Notes: generated by a model not told the origin, from the sequence alone. 64,000 bases of DNA from Bacillota bacterium (GCA_023421675.1 JAEZTC010000002.1:496001-560000), one strand, 5' to 3'. Counted from the stretch's first letter, positions 25,046 to 33,861 are shown. Translations and numbers: made by a program.

Positions 25046-25168
25046 TCAATTTGATTCAAAATTATTTTTCAGATCATTTCTCTCTTTTCCCGCTTCCCCT
25101 GCGGTGGAATTACCCGCTTGAGAATCAATTATTTCTATAAAATAACTCTTTAATATATCAATAAACAT
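25046..25168 (-). CDS. Small ORF or regulator remnant (40 aa)
   Basis: A 40-codon frame starts MFIDILKSYFIEIIDSQAG with AGGAT seven bases upstream. The frame is open further upstream, into the end of the flavoprotein gene, with EYIKYTINGLQDNK. The sequence resembles the C-terminal helices of a TetR-type regulator, so it may be a leftover 3' end rather than a gene. It ends in a GAATCAA/TTGATTC palindrome. Confidence 0.25.
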   Translation of the reverse strand: MFIDILKSYFIEIIDSQAGNSTAGEAGKERNDLKNNFESN

Positions 25169-25200
25169 TTTATTATCCTGTAAGCCGTTAATTGTATACT

Positions 25201-25926
25201 TTATATATTCCAGGGCTTTTGTCCGTCAAGCCAGCCGTTTGCCTGCCAATGCTGCTTATCCCTGAATAATACATCCTCCGGTTTATATTTCTTAACCATA
25301 TTCCTAATTAGAGGGACCATAATTCTTGTTTGAAGCCTTGCTCCAGGTTTTGAGGCTTTCTTAAGCGAATTTGCAAACTGTATCGCTTTCTTTTCAAGGC
25401 CCGCTTCCAGCTTCTTTTTTTTCTTTTCAGGCACATCCTTCCAAAACGCAGCTGTTACAGGCATTCCAAATCCGTATACCTTCCTTACGCACCAGTACCT
25501 CGGACTTTTCTTAAGCGTTTTAACACTTGTATGTACACCCGCTCCTGCTGTAACAGAAATTGCCATTACAACTTTGCTGAACATTTCCTTTTGTGGCCTA
25601 TGCGGTACCCACATATAGCAAAGATGGTCAAATAAAGCTTTTACCGAGGATGCAGCATCACAGGCATAAGTCGGACTAGAGATAATTATTCCGTCACTTT
25701 CAAGCATTGCTTTTGCTATTGGTTGTACACTTGCTGCATGAGGGCACTTGTCTTCTCCCTTTATCAGACAGTTAAAACATCCAAGACAAATATGAGACAT
25801 ATCCTTCGGAAGAACAAACTCTATAAATTCAGTTTGAGTATGCTTTTGGAGTGCTGTTTTAAATAGCTGAACACAGTTATAGGTAGATTCTTTTCTCTGA
25901 TTGCCGTAGATTACACAAATTTTCAT
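25201..25926 (-). CDS. Flavodoxin-fold (NADPH-dependent FMN reductase/Isf-like) protein
   Basis: A 241-residue protein. The N-terminal KICVIYGNQRKESTYNCVQLF is the phosphate-binding loop of the flavodoxin-like FMN reductases. CLGCFNCLIKGEDKC is a compact cysteine motif like that of iron-sulfur flavoproteins and could hold a [4Fe-4S] cluster. SSPTYACDAASSVKALFDHL is the second flavin contact. The C-terminal 80 residues are basic and are an extension beyond the minimal fold. It probably transfers electrons, partner unknown. Confidence 0.82.
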   Translation of the reverse strand: MKICVIYGNQRKESTYNCVQLFKTALQKHTQTEFIEFVLPKDMSHICLGCFNCLIKGEDKCPHAASVQPIAKAMLESDGIIISSPTYACDAASSVKALFDHLCYMWVPHRPQKEMFSKVVMAISVTAGAGVHTSVKTLKKSPRYWCVRKVYGFGMPVTAAFWKDVPEKKKKKLEAGLEKKAIQFANSLKKASKPGARLQTRIMVPLIRNMVKKYKPEDVLFRDKQHWQANGWLDGQKPWNI

Positions 25927-25971
25927 GTTGCCACCCCATAAACCAAATTGTTATTACATTTTATATAGAGC

Positions 25972-26574
25972 TTATTTCTTTAATCTTTGCATGAAATTTT
26001 CGATCAGAGCATAAAGTTTCTCACAGGACTTATTATTATAGCTTGAACCATATGGATCTGCGAAGCCATGTTCACCCTCAAGAATATGTGTTTCAATGTT
26101 TTTATCTTTAAGAATCCGGGTTAAGCTGCCAACATCAAAAGAGCTTTCATGGGTAGGAAAAGCAAGCATCACAGGGCATTTTGGTATTACATTGGCATAA
26201 TTTCTGATTCTCGAACCGTATACACCGATTATGCCGCTGAAAAGATCATTTAAACCGCTGCAAAGCCATGCAACAGTAGCCCCTACACTAAAGCCTAAAA
26301 TAAAGATGTTGCTATAGTTGCTTTTATTCTCTAATATGAGCTTATTAACCTTGCATAAACCTGACTGAAACCCTACATTATCTATAAAATTTCTGTATGC
26401 ATTTTCCTGCTCGGCGTATTCAAAAGTACCGTTTTTTCCAGTAAGATCCGGGCATATAACATCATATCCATTCTGTGAAAAATGTTTGCATACTTCTTCA
26501 ATATGCCTGTTTATGCCGTATATTTCATGAAGTACTATAATCAGCGTATCATGACCTTTTATGTCTGAAAACAT
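25972..26574 (-). CDS. Dienelactone hydrolase-like alpha/beta hydrolase
   Basis: A protein of about 200 residues with the nucleophile elbow GFSVGA (Ser near residue 95), LIIVLHEIYGINRHIEEVC as the oxyanion strand and HILEGEHGFADP with the catalytic His. This is the dienelactone hydrolase subfamily. GGAG lies six bases before the chosen ATG at 26574; the adjoining ATG at 26577 is also possible. It follows the metallo-beta-lactamase-fold gene by 18 bp, so they may share a transcript. Confidence 0.82.
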   Translation of the reverse strand: MFSDIKGHDTLIIVLHEIYGINRHIEEVCKHFSQNGYDVICPDLTGKNGTFEYAEQENAYRNFIDNVGFQSGLCKVNKLILENKSNYSNIFILGFSVGATVAWLCSGLNDLFSGIIGVYGSRIRNYANVIPKCPVMLAFPTHESSFDVGSLTRILKDKNIETHILEGEHGFADPYGSSYNNKSCEKLYALIENFMQRLKK

Positions 26575-26592
26575 CATTTTCTCCAATTATTA

Positions 26593-27309
26593 TCAGATTA
26601 TGATTTCTTCCTCAACGGATTCGGTTATAATAATATTTTTCAGACCTGCTTTTTGTATCGCATTTTTCATGTCATCGGTACTTACAGTCCAGTCACAATT
26701 AAGCAGGTGGTTTCCTATTATTTGTTTGGGCATTAACTTGTCCTGAAGGTTTTTAAGTTCAGGAATGTGCATTTGTGCACCATCAGAACTGCTCATCCGA
26801 CCCTTTACAACATCCTTATAAACCAGACTGTATACCAATGCATCAACACCGTAAATTTCAGGGTCCTCCCATGCAAATGTATGACTATCGCCGGTAAAGT
26901 ATATTTTTTTGCCCATGTATTTAATCAGAAAGCTGATATGGTCCGGTTCCCAATCTATAAAATGTTTAGTCTGATAAACCTTTATAAATAAATTCTCTAT
27001 TTGAATCTCAGTTGGATCATTTGTATGTGCAGGATAGATTATTTTTAAAGAATCAGGGTTAAGCCCTGTATTCGCAAGCAACGGATATGCGATACTTGGA
27101 GGCCCGATGATAAAGTTATTGTTATAAGATTCAAATAATTCTTTCTTTCCAAAATGATCATCATCTGCATGTGTAAATAGAATAATATCATTTCTATTTA
27201 GTTTACAAGCTGGAATAAATTTGTTAAAGGCGTCTATATATACGCACTTATCGGCGAATTCAAACTTTGCACCACCGATACCCAAAAGATTTATTTTAAT
27301 TGATTCCAC
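26593..27309 (-). CDS. Metallo-beta-lactamase-fold hydrolase (UlaG-like)
   Basis: A 238-residue protein. FTHADDDHFGK near residue 46 is the THxDxDH metal motif. KIYFTGDSHTF and IIGNHLLNCDW supply the further Asp and His ligands in order. The fold matches the UlaG/L-ascorbate-6-phosphate lactonase-type branch. The substrate is unknown. It lies downstream of an acetyltransferase gene (32-bp gap). Confidence 0.85.
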   Translation of the reverse strand: MESIKINLLGIGGAKFEFADKCVYIDAFNKFIPACKLNRNDIILFTHADDDHFGKKELFESYNNNFIIGPPSIAYPLLANTGLNPDSLKIIYPAHTNDPTEIQIENLFIKVYQTKHFIDWEPDHISFLIKYMGKKIYFTGDSHTFAWEDPEIYGVDALVYSLVYKDVVKGRMSSSDGAQMHIPELKNLQDKLMPKQIIGNHLLNCDWTVSTDDMKNAIQKAGLKNIIITESVEEEIII

Positions 27310-27341
27310 TTTTTATCTCCCTAGAAATTTTTATTTTTGAT

Positions 27342-27788
27342 TTATTTTATTTGATAATTAAACCTCTGACATGGATATCCGAATTCCATAATCAATTCTG
27401 CCTCGTTAAAACCAATGCTTTTATAAAATAACCTTGCTGACTCTCCAAGCTTGTCCCCTTCTCTGTATGTAACTACAAAAATTTCAGTACCCTTCGGAAA
27501 TTGTTTGTACATGGCCTCAATAAGTGCCCTTGCAATACCAAGTTTTCTGAAATCAGGATGGACAGCTAAAAAGCCTATTTGTTTATCTTCTTTTGAAAAA
27601 AGCAATACCCCTGCAATATTACCATTAATTTTAGCTACCAAAGCACAGCGTTTTATTATGCAGTCGCTAAGAATTGCTTCATATTCAGCATAATCAAGCC
27701 CCGGAAAATAATCCTCTACAGCCTTTACAAGTTCCAACCATTGTGGAATATCCTTTTCCTCAGCAAATCCAATATATAAATTCTCCAT
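27342..27788 (-). CDS. GNAT family N-acetyltransferase
   Basis: A 148-residue protein of minimal GNAT size. The acetyl-CoA loop appears as QIGFLAVHPDFRKLGIARALIEAMY and the C-terminal ARLFYKSIGFNEAELIMEFGYP is the last helix-strand of the fold. Its start adjoins the stop of the shikimate kinase-like gene (TAAATG). The acceptor is unknown. Confidence 0.88.
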   Translation of the reverse strand: MENLYIGFAEEKDIPQWLELVKAVEDYFPGLDYAEYEAILSDCIIKRCALVAKINGNIAGVLLFSKEDKQIGFLAVHPDFRKLGIARALIEAMYKQFPKGTEIFVVTYREGDKLGESARLFYKSIGFNEAELIMEFGYPCQRFNYQIK

Positions 27789-28295
27789 TTAAGTTCCTCC
27801 TTTCATTATGACATTTTTTATTCTTTCAACTATGCTTTCGATATCCACACCAGAGCAGTTTACAATTACATCACAATACTTTTCATATAATGGTGTTCTC
27901 TGAACGAACACGTCTGAAAGCTGTTGACCCTTTTCAATGACAATTCCTCTGGTTTTAATATTGTTAATTCTACTTACAACTTCTTCACAAGTCAACTTAA
28001 GATAGATTATTTTTCCAAGTTTTTTAAGGTGCTCCATGGAAACGGGACTGTATACTACGCTTCCTCCGGTAGCAATTACAGAGTTATTACACTCAAGTGA
28101 AAGAATACTCTCTTCCTCTTTCCTTAGAAAGCTGTCTATTCCTTTATTGTTGATCATATCCTGCAGCAAAGTGTTATATCTTTCCTGTATAATTAAATCA
28201 GTATCAATAAAATTCATTCCAATTGTTTTTGCCAGTATAACGCCGACAGTACTTTTACCAGCACCCGGCATACCTATCAGGATAATGTTGTTCAT
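27789..28295 (-). CDS. aroK: Shikimate kinase-like protein
   Basis: A 168-residue P-loop kinase. Motifs are Walker A GMPGAGKSTVG (residue 8 on), the shikimate-binding D in FIDTDLIIQE, Arg in SFLRKEEE, VIATGGSVVY, and the lid/adenine part TPLYEKY. It matches shikimate kinase in length and motif order, which would place it in aromatic amino acid synthesis. It is in a mixed operon rather than with other aro genes, so a relaxed-specificity paralogue is possible. It overlaps the VanZ gene upstream by 4 bp. Confidence 0.8.
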   Translation of the reverse strand: MNNIILIGMPGAGKSTVGVILAKTIGMNFIDTDLIIQERYNTLLQDMINNKGIDSFLRKEEESILSLECNNSVIATGGSVVYSPVSMEHLKKLGKIIYLKLTCEEVVSRINNIKTRGIVIEKGQQLSDVFVQRTPLYEKYCDVIVNCSGVDIESIVERIKNVIMKGGT

Positions 28296-28792
28296 AATTG
28301 TTCCTTTCCGAGATGTCTTTCTTTTATAACCACTATGACCTTATAAGCACAGAAGCCAAGCAGTGCTCCCGCTACATTAAGTATCACATCATCAACGTCA
28401 GTGCTTCCGAGGTCAAAAACAAACTGTAATATTTCAATAACCAAGCTTGCAGAAATTGAAACAATAAATATATTAAGGGCTTTTCTGCATTTCTTTATTA
28501 TTAATGGAAGCAGAAAACCCATCGGTGCAAAAGCAATAATGTTCCCTAAAAGGTTTTCGGCGGCTATTCTAAAGCTTTCCTGACCGCCTAAATAAATCAG
28601 AATAGTATTAAATGGTATAAAGTTAATACTGGCAAGTCTTTGTTTAAAACTGAGCTCGTTATTAACCTCTGCAATTGCAAATGCCATTCCATCCTTTAAT
28701 AGGACCTTTTGTACAAGTACCACCAGATAAAGCAGAAATACTAAAAAGAAAATCAGTTTTATTGTTTTTTCAAATGGCAGCTTTTTAAACAT
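28292..28792 (-). CDS. VanZ family membrane protein
   Basis: A 166-residue protein with four or five hydrophobic segments. The signature ENLLGNIIAFAPMGFLLPLI and the later ELQFVFDLGSTDVDDVILNVAGALLG are typical of VanZ-like proteins, some of which confer low teicoplanin resistance. The start ATG at 28792 follows AAGGGAG and lies inside the end of the HEAT-repeat gene (8-bp overlap), indicating coupling. Confidence 0.9.
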   Translation of the reverse strand: MFKKLPFEKTIKLIFFLVFLLYLVVLVQKVLLKDGMAFAIAEVNNELSFKQRLASINFIPFNTILIYLGGQESFRIAAENLLGNIIAFAPMGFLLPLIIKKCRKALNIFIVSISASLVIEILQFVFDLGSTDVDDVILNVAGALLGFCAYKVIVVIKERHLGKEQL

Positions 28793-29522
28793 TTCTTTCT
28801 CCCTTGAAAGCCTCATTATTCTCAATTATTGACAAGGACCTTTGTATCTCTTCCCTTATTACCGTTTCCTGCTCATGAGTGTACATTTTGTTCAAAGCCT
28901 CAATACTTTCATTACATCTGAATGCAGACATACACCTTGCTGTTTTCCAGCGTAATACAGCATCTGAATGATCCTTGTTCATACAGTTTAATAATAAATT
29001 AATAACAGTATGCTCTTCAGTAATATCATTGTAGAAACACATATATCCTATTGCATCTATTGCCTCATATTTTTTTTGAATGTCTTGATGTCCCAGAACA
29101 GATAATAAAACCTTTAGTACAGAAATATTCATTCTACCCATTGTCCTGGCAATTATATCTCTAGGAAGTGGATAGCAAACCTTTTTTGACACCTTCCCAG
29201 GTTGCAATTTATGCTGATTGTCACCTATTTCGCCTAAATAGTATATCATTAATTCGGCAACCCTCTCGTCACCTTTTTCAAGTGTATTGCATATTTCCAA
29301 CCTTGTATAAAGGCTTTTTTCTTTTTCCAGCAGCTTTAACATGACAGCAGTAGTTTCACTGTTAAGGTCATGGGAAAGTATTCTTACTGCAATACTTCTT
29401 TTATATGCTTCTCTGGAATTCATCATGTCCAAAAGTTCACTGCTTGTCCTACCTTTGTATTCCGATATATCCATGTCATCTATATAGCCGCGTTTTCTCA
29501 AAGCTTCGGTACTGCTTTTCAT
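28785..29522 (-). CDS. HEAT-repeat protein
   Basis: A 245-residue all-helical protein with about five degenerate HEAT-like repeats (AVRILSHDLNSETTAVMLKLLE, LKVLLSVLGHQDIQKKYEAIDAIGYMC, DAVLRWKTARCMSAFRCNESIEAL). It is probably a protein-binding scaffold; no catalytic motif is seen. It is first of the run HEAT-VanZ-aroK-GNAT-MBL-hydrolase, all closely spaced. Confidence 0.78.
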   Translation of the reverse strand: MKSSTEALRKRGYIDDMDISEYKGRTSSELLDMMNSREAYKRSIAVRILSHDLNSETTAVMLKLLEKEKSLYTRLEICNTLEKGDERVAELMIYYLGEIGDNQHKLQPGKVSKKVCYPLPRDIIARTMGRMNISVLKVLLSVLGHQDIQKKYEAIDAIGYMCFYNDITEEHTVINLLLNCMNKDHSDAVLRWKTARCMSAFRCNESIEALNKMYTHEQETVIREEIQRSLSIIENNEAFKGERNV

Positions 29523-29586
29523 AGTTAATTATCCTTTAAGTATCTGTGATAATAATATGTTATCACATGGGTTAAATAAATGTAAA

Positions 29587-30423
29587 TTAATCCAGTTCTG
29601 AAATGAAAACCAATTCAATACCCCTGCTCTCAAAATCGGGCAGCATTTCACTGATTGCTTCGGCTGTAGCCTTTCCGCCTTCAATACCAACGTGGCCGAT
29701 TGCAACGGCTTTGCCATATTTTAAAGCAACATCCCCAGCTTCTCTTAACCTGTTTATAATAAAGGATTTGGGCTGCTGACCATCTAGAAAGACATCCCGT
29801 TCATAACATTGTACATTCTTTTCCGCTGCAATTTTCTTTGCTATTGGGTGACTTGCAGTCCTACTGTCAACGAAGTATAACCTTCTCTCCCTGATAACAT
29901 CCATTAATGCGGATATAATAATTTCATCGCTGCTTGCCTTAGAACCCATGTGTATATTTGCACCTGCAGCAAAGGGAATACTATCAAAAGCATCTCTTGC
30001 AATCTTACGGACCTCATCTCCGTTCATTCCTGCAAGGATGGGTCTTGGTCCGAGCCAGCTCCTTTTACCGTAATTAGGCTCCATTGACATATGAATAATA
30101 ACCTCATATCCCTTATCATAAGCGCTTTGGGCATCCTCTTCAGAATGGTCCAGGAAAGGCATTACGGCAAAGGTAATATGCTTATTAATAGACATCATTT
30201 CCTTTACTCCGTCTCTTCCCGACCCAAAATCATCAATAATTATTGCCAGCTTGGCCTTTTCTCCGGGCTGTCTTGGTTGCCCAGAAATGGATGCACTCCT
30301 TTGGTGGCTACTGCTTACTAAAACAAGAATAATGCAGACAATGGTTACTATTAGTGTCAAAAGTGCCAGTGACAAGCGGATAAGAATTTTTTTAGAGAAC
30401 ACCATCAAGAATTTATTATTCAT
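29587..30423 (-). CDS. Divergent polysaccharide deacetylase family protein (DUF610)
   Basis: A 278-residue protein with one N-terminal membrane anchor (about residues 12-36). LAIIIDDFGSGRDGVKEMM is the first NodB-like strand with its DD pair. ITFAVMPFLDHSEEDAQSAYDKGYEVIIHMSMEP and YFVDSRTASHPIAKKIA are the other family blocks. The domain faces outward, probably acting on wall polysaccharide. It lies 30 bp downstream of the amidase gene, suggesting joint wall function. Confidence 0.88.
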   Translation of the reverse strand: MNNKFLMVFSKKILIRLSLALLTLIVTIVCIILVLVSSSHQRSASISGQPRQPGEKAKLAIIIDDFGSGRDGVKEMMSINKHITFAVMPFLDHSEEDAQSAYDKGYEVIIHMSMEPNYGKRSWLGPRPILAGMNGDEVRKIARDAFDSIPFAAGANIHMGSKASSDEIIISALMDVIRERRLYFVDSRTASHPIAKKIAAEKNVQCYERDVFLDGQQPKSFIINRLREAGDVALKYGKAVAIGHVGIEGGKATAEAISEMLPDFESRGIELVFISELD

Positions 30424-30453
30424 AATTTAACCCCATAAATAATTTATGTCATA

Positions 30454-31206
30454 TTACTTTGAAATAAATACATTATCATACTTATATAAATACTGTTCTA
30501 TCCCATACCCAATAGATAAAGCAAGTTGCTGTGTAAATTCGTCTGTAGTCAACAACTTACGTTCATCACTATTTGAAATAAAAGCTGTTTCGACCAATGC
30601 ACCAGGTACGGAAGAATTTTCCAGAATGTAATATCTAGCTTCTTGAGGATCGTGTATTGTACGCTTCTGCCCATTAATCTCCATAGAATTAAGTGGTCTT
30701 TGAAGACTATACGCAAAATTTCTGTTATTGGATAACTTATTGCTGTAAAAAACTATAGAACCGTTAGTGGACGGTTTTTTTAGATTACAGTTAACATGAA
30801 TGCTGACAAACAAATGTGCATTACTATTATTTATTATCTTTGTTCTTGCGTTAAGATCTCTTTGATGCCTGCTTTGGCTGGTATTATCAAGACTGTCCAG
30901 TGATACATCTTCTTCTCTGGTCATTATTACCTTGTAATTTTTTTGCACTAAATATGTTTTTAATTTTTTTGCGATACACAGGTTAACTTCTTTTTCAGAT
31001 AAATCATTAACAGTTGCTCCTCCATCTACTCCTCCATGTCCGGGATCAATAACAATTGTAATATTACTTGGATCCACGGTAATATCGGTTGTATGGTTTG
31101 ACACGCCAAAAAACAAAAAAAACAAAAGTATCAGAAGTAATTTTGTTGCTAAGAGTACACAGGCAAGCTTTTTTTTATTTACTACAATCAGTCTTATTTT
31201 TTTCAT
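30454..31206 (-). CDS. cwlD: N-acetylmuramoyl-L-alanine amidase (CwlD-like)
   Basis: A 250-residue Amidase_3 protein with one N-terminal membrane segment (about residues 14-35) and no wall-binding repeats. Zinc ligands are visible in IDPGHGGVDGGA (His), the Glu of SEKEVNLCIAKKL, and VSIHVN (His); the catalytic Glu lies in ALVETAFISN. Length and layout match CwlD, which forms muramic-delta-lactam in the spore cortex, but vegetative amidases of the same build exist. The neighbour is a polysaccharide deacetylase-like gene, which fits cortex modification. Confidence 0.8.
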   Translation of the reverse strand: MKKIRLIVVNKKKLACVLLATKLLLILLFFLFFGVSNHTTDITVDPSNITIVIDPGHGGVDGGATVNDLSEKEVNLCIAKKLKTYLVQKNYKVIMTREEDVSLDSLDNTSQSRHQRDLNARTKIINNSNAHLFVSIHVNCNLKKPSTNGSIVFYSNKLSNNRNFAYSLQRPLNSMEINGQKRTIHDPQEARYYILENSSVPGALVETAFISNSDERKLLTTDEFTQQLALSIGYGIEQYLYKYDNVFISK

Positions 31207-31285
31207 AACAATACCGGCAATTCGTTGTTCCCTTTATTCTTATTCAATAAAAAGGCTAATTATGAAGCATGAAAAAGTACAAATT

Positions 31286-31313
31286 AAAAGACCTGCTTTT
31301 AAGCAAGTCTTTT
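31286..31313 (-). terminator. Terminator after copper-amine-oxidase-domain protein
   Basis: AAAAGACYTGCTT arms pair across a short loop and end in TTTT on the minus strand, 21 bp below the stop. Confidence 0.7.
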
Positions 31314-31333
31314 AAACAAAACATATTTTAGCC

Positions 31334-31957
31334 TTATTTCCCCATTCCATCTGTTTTGACTACCAGCCAGTTATTAGTCCCATAATTGTTAAACTTCCTA
31401 ATGGTTATGCTTTCTGCACTGTTTGTTTTTGAACCAGTCGAGTCAGTCCAGACATACTTGATTTCATATATTGCAGTATCAGCCTCAGTAGTCGGTTTCT
31501 CAGTAATTTCATAGCTGTCCACCCATGGGCTTGATGCCCCAATAACCCAATTCCACGCTTTATAGTCGTTATATAGCTTTTGTTTTAATTCAGGAGACAA
31601 TATTGCATACTGAAGTGCCCCATTCCTTGTTTTTGCTGATTCAGCCCACAGCTTGGCTGCAGTATACTTATCAGTTGGAATCAAAGCCCTTTCAAGCTGT
31701 TCTGCTCTTATTCTTCCGGCATTTGTAATATCAACCGACTGGCTTTTGCTATTCCAGTAAACATTAGCACCTAATTCTTCTGCAATTTGCCTTACAGGTC
31801 CGGTTATTCCTCCTTTTGTATTTTGAAGAGGAATAGTTGTCTTAACCTCATTTCCGTCTATTTTCAGCCTAATGATACCGGCTGCGAAAACAGAACCTAC
31901 AGTAAGTACAGTAGCAAGTACAACTGTACCGGTAAATACTAAAAATCTCTTGTTCAT
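31334..31957 (-). CDS. Secreted protein with copper-amine-oxidase-N-like domain
   Basis: A 207-residue protein starting MNKRFLVFTGTVVLATVLTVGSVFAAG, a Sec signal peptide. The next part (PVRQIAEELGANVYWNSKSQSVDI) is the stalk/copper amine oxidase N-terminal-like fold common in clostridial exoproteins. The rest is an NTF2-like cone (AAKLWAESAKTRNGALQYAILSPELKQKL...). GGAGG precedes the chosen ATG at 31957. Its own terminator suggests a single-gene transcript. The role is unknown. Confidence 0.75.
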   Translation of the reverse strand: MNKRFLVFTGTVVLATVLTVGSVFAAGIIRLKIDGNEVKTTIPLQNTKGGITGPVRQIAEELGANVYWNSKSQSVDITNAGRIRAEQLERALIPTDKYTAAKLWAESAKTRNGALQYAILSPELKQKLYNDYKAWNWVIGASSPWVDSYEITEKPTTEADTAIYEIKYVWTDSTGSKTNSAESITIRKFNNYGTNNWLVVKTDGMGK

Positions 31958-32026
31958 ATGAACGCCTCCTGATGAATTGTTTTTCAATGCATTGGACGAA
32001 GCAGCTTCAAAATTGTTTCACGATTT

Positions 32027-32248
32027 TTAGTATACCCGTCTTATGCTGAAATCCACAGCAAGAATGTTTTCCTTTTTAAACAGCCTCGGCTGGTGGCGCA
32101 TATAACAAAAAGCCAGTACTTCACTTTCTCTTATTTCAAGGACTTTTATATTTCTTCGTGTTATTACATTATCCTTTAAATAAATAATAGTAATCGGTTC
32201 ACCTTTATCAAGAGATGTTTTTAAAATATGTTCGTTCAACCATATCAC
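32027..32248 (-). CDS. Small WYL-like domain protein
   Basis: A 73-residue protein: MIWLNEHILKTSLDKGEPITIIY then VITRRNIKVLEIRESEVLAFCYMRHQPRLFKKENILAVDF. The I-x-Y...R-x(3)-P-x-L-F-K-K-x-x-I spacing resembles a stand-alone WYL or Sm-like fold. GAGGTG precedes the start region. It is divergent from another small gene, with a perfect promoter and LexA-like box between them. Function unknown. Confidence 0.68.
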   Translation of the reverse strand: MIWLNEHILKTSLDKGEPITIIYLKDNVITRRNIKVLEIRESEVLAFCYMRHQPRLFKKENILAVDFSIRRVY

Positions 32249-32259
32249 CTCTGGATAAT

Positions 32260-32299
32260 ATTATACCACTGTGGTATTATAATATCAAACATATGTTCG
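32260..32299. promoter_or_regulatory. Divergent promoter with 15-bp palindrome and LexA-like box
   Basis: Minus strand: TTGATA (32288-32283), 17-bp spacer, TATAAT (32265-32260). Plus strand: TATAAT at 32278-32283. ATACCACTGTGGTAT (32263-32277) is a perfect palindrome inside the minus spacer. CAAACATATGTTCG (32286-32299) differs by one base from the Firmicute LexA consensus CGAACATATGTTCG and covers the minus -35 and the plus start region. Confidence 0.65.
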
Positions 32300-32309
32300 G
32301 GGTGCTGGT

Positions 32310-32585
32310 ATGGTATTTTTTGATCATCAATTTGCAAAAGCTGATGCTGAAAAGAAGGTGAGCAGTATGGGAAAAACCTATGTGGAATGTATTGTACGCT
32401 TTGACTGTGACGGAATCATGAAGCCGCTAAAAATAAAATTCCATAATGAATTATATGAAATAGACAGGGTAACACTTGTAAATGAAGCACGCTGCGGTGC
32501 AGACCTCAAATACAGGGTGAACATACTTGGTAAGATAACAAACCTTTTCTTTGAGGCAGGACGCTGGTGGGTAATGGAGAAATAA
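32310..32585 (+). CDS. Small conserved protein, possibly SOS-regulated
   Basis: A 91-residue protein with GGGGTG before the ATG. The core (VECIVRFDCDGIMKPLKIKFHNELYEIDRV, then DLKYRVNILGKITNLFFEAGRWWVMEK) is rich in beta strands and ends in a WW pair; no family is recognised. An alternative ATG at codon 20 is possible. The LexA-like box 11 bp upstream of its start suggests induction by DNA damage. That is an inference from the site alone. Confidence 0.7.
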   Translation: MVFFDHQFAKADAEKKVSSMGKTYVECIVRFDCDGIMKPLKIKFHNELYEIDRVTLVNEARCGADLKYRVNILGKITNLFFEAGRWWVMEK

Positions 32586-32671
32586 ACAAAATTACGACAA
32601 TTTTTTATAAATTTATTGCACCATACAGATTAATAGTATAAAGTATTTACATATAGAAAGGAGTGTACGGT

Positions 32672-32848
32672 ATGAAAAAAATAAATGCTTCAGATATACT
32701 TTTTCTTATCTTCTCGGTAATTTTTCTGTTAACACTTGTATTCAAGGATTCAACACTTTTTCAGTACATAGGAATAGGAATTATGGCTCTCTGGCTTATT
32801 CTCTTTGTATCTAAACTGCTTGTTATAGTTAAAGCAGATAAAGAATAA
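32672..32848 (+). CDS. Small two-helix membrane protein
   Basis: A 58-residue protein from MKKINASDILFLIF with AAGGAG seven bases upstream. Two hydrophobic segments (about 6-24 and 30-50) are joined by a short polar turn; the tail is KADKE. A perfect terminator follows. Function unknown. Confidence 0.68.
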   Translation: MKKINASDILFLIFSVIFLLTLVFKDSTLFQYIGIGIMALWLILFVSKLLVIVKADKE

Positions 32849-32880
32849 GTGGTTTAATAATTTAAACCACTTAATTTTTT
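32847..32880. terminator. Bidirectional terminator between small membrane gene and cheR
   Basis: AAGTGGTTTAA/TTAAACCACTT, a perfect 11-bp stem with a 4-nt loop, followed by AATTTTTT. Confidence 0.85.
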
Positions 32881-32890
32881 GAATTAATTA

Positions 32891-33664
32891 TTAACATTTT
32901 GTATAAAAGAATGTCTTTATGGATTTGAAATTGTATTTAGCTGAAAAAATAATCTGTTCAGTACTTCCTACAAACAAAATACCCTTATCATTGAGCGATC
33001 TGTTAAACCTCTCATATATCTTTTCCTTTGCCTCTTCTGTAAAATATATCAGAACATTCCTGCACACAATAAGGTCAAATCCGCTGGGATAATCATTTTT
33101 CAAGAGGTCATGCTGATGAAAATCAATGCATTTCTTAATTTTATCCGAAACCTTATATACATCGTTGTTTACTTTAGTGAAATGCTTCTGTTTATATTCT
33201 TCCGGCAGACTTTCAAGGCTTTTGGAGCTATAAACTCCTTCCTTGGCCTTTTCCATTGCTTGTTTATCAATATCAGTCGCATAAATCTTGACAGACTCTA
33301 TAGGCATGTATTTACTTAAAATCATGGCTAGTGTATATGGTTCGTCACCTGTGGAGCAGGCAGCACTCCAAATACGAGGTGTTTTGGTTTTTTGGAATAG
33401 CATTGGCAAAACTTCAGTCTCTAAGATTTTCCACTGCTCAGGGTTTCTATAAAACTCCGAAACATTTATTGTGAGATAATTTATAAATTCATTGTATAAT
33501 ACACTGTTTGACTTTAAGGCAGGCACATAATCCTGAAAGCTCTGGTAATTATTTTTCTTTATAAGCGCTTCTATACGCCTTTTCATTTGCTTTTCCTTGT
33601 AGGCATTAAGATCAATTCCGCTAAGCTTTAATATTTCGCTTTTGAAGCCCTCATAATCCATCAT
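32891..33664 (-). CDS. cheR: CheR-type protein-glutamate O-methyltransferase
   Basis: A 257-residue protein. The N-terminal helical CheR domain (residues 1-70, KEKQMKRRIEALIKK) is followed by the SAM-binding domain: FYRNPEQWKIL, IWSAACSTGDEPYTLAMIL, IYATDID, and FDLIVCRNVLIYF. CheR methylates chemoreceptor glutamates during adaptation. It is not in a chemotaxis cluster here. GGGG lies ten bases before the start. Confidence 0.92.
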   Translation of the reverse strand: MMDYEGFKSEILKLSGIDLNAYKEKQMKRRIEALIKKNNYQSFQDYVPALKSNSVLYNEFINYLTINVSEFYRNPEQWKILETEVLPMLFQKTKTPRIWSAACSTGDEPYTLAMILSKYMPIESVKIYATDIDKQAMEKAKEGVYSSKSLESLPEEYKQKHFTKVNNDVYKVSDKIKKCIDFHQHDLLKNDYPSGFDLIVCRNVLIYFTEEAKEKIYERFNRSLNDKGILFVGSTEQIIFSAKYNFKSIKTFFYTKC

Positions 33665-33817
33665 GTCTGCTGTTCCCCTTTTGTAAAATAATTAAAACGG
33701 TGTAGCTGAAAAAAATTATTTCTTTAAATTTTATCATAGGAATGTTTCAAAATAAAGAAGAATAATAGTATATTTTGTTACTTTTTATATTACCATATTC
33801 CTGTTATTTGAAACAAA

Positions 33818-33844
33818 AAAGAGGAACATATAATGCTCCTCTTT
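33818..33844 (-). terminator. Terminator of the ispH-rpsA operon
   Basis: AAAGAGGA and TCCTCTTT form the stem with inner CAT/ATG pairing; on the minus strand TTTTTTG follows. It lies 18 bp after the operon's last stop codon. Confidence 0.82.
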
Positions 33845-33861
33845 AAAAGCCCGAATTAGTA

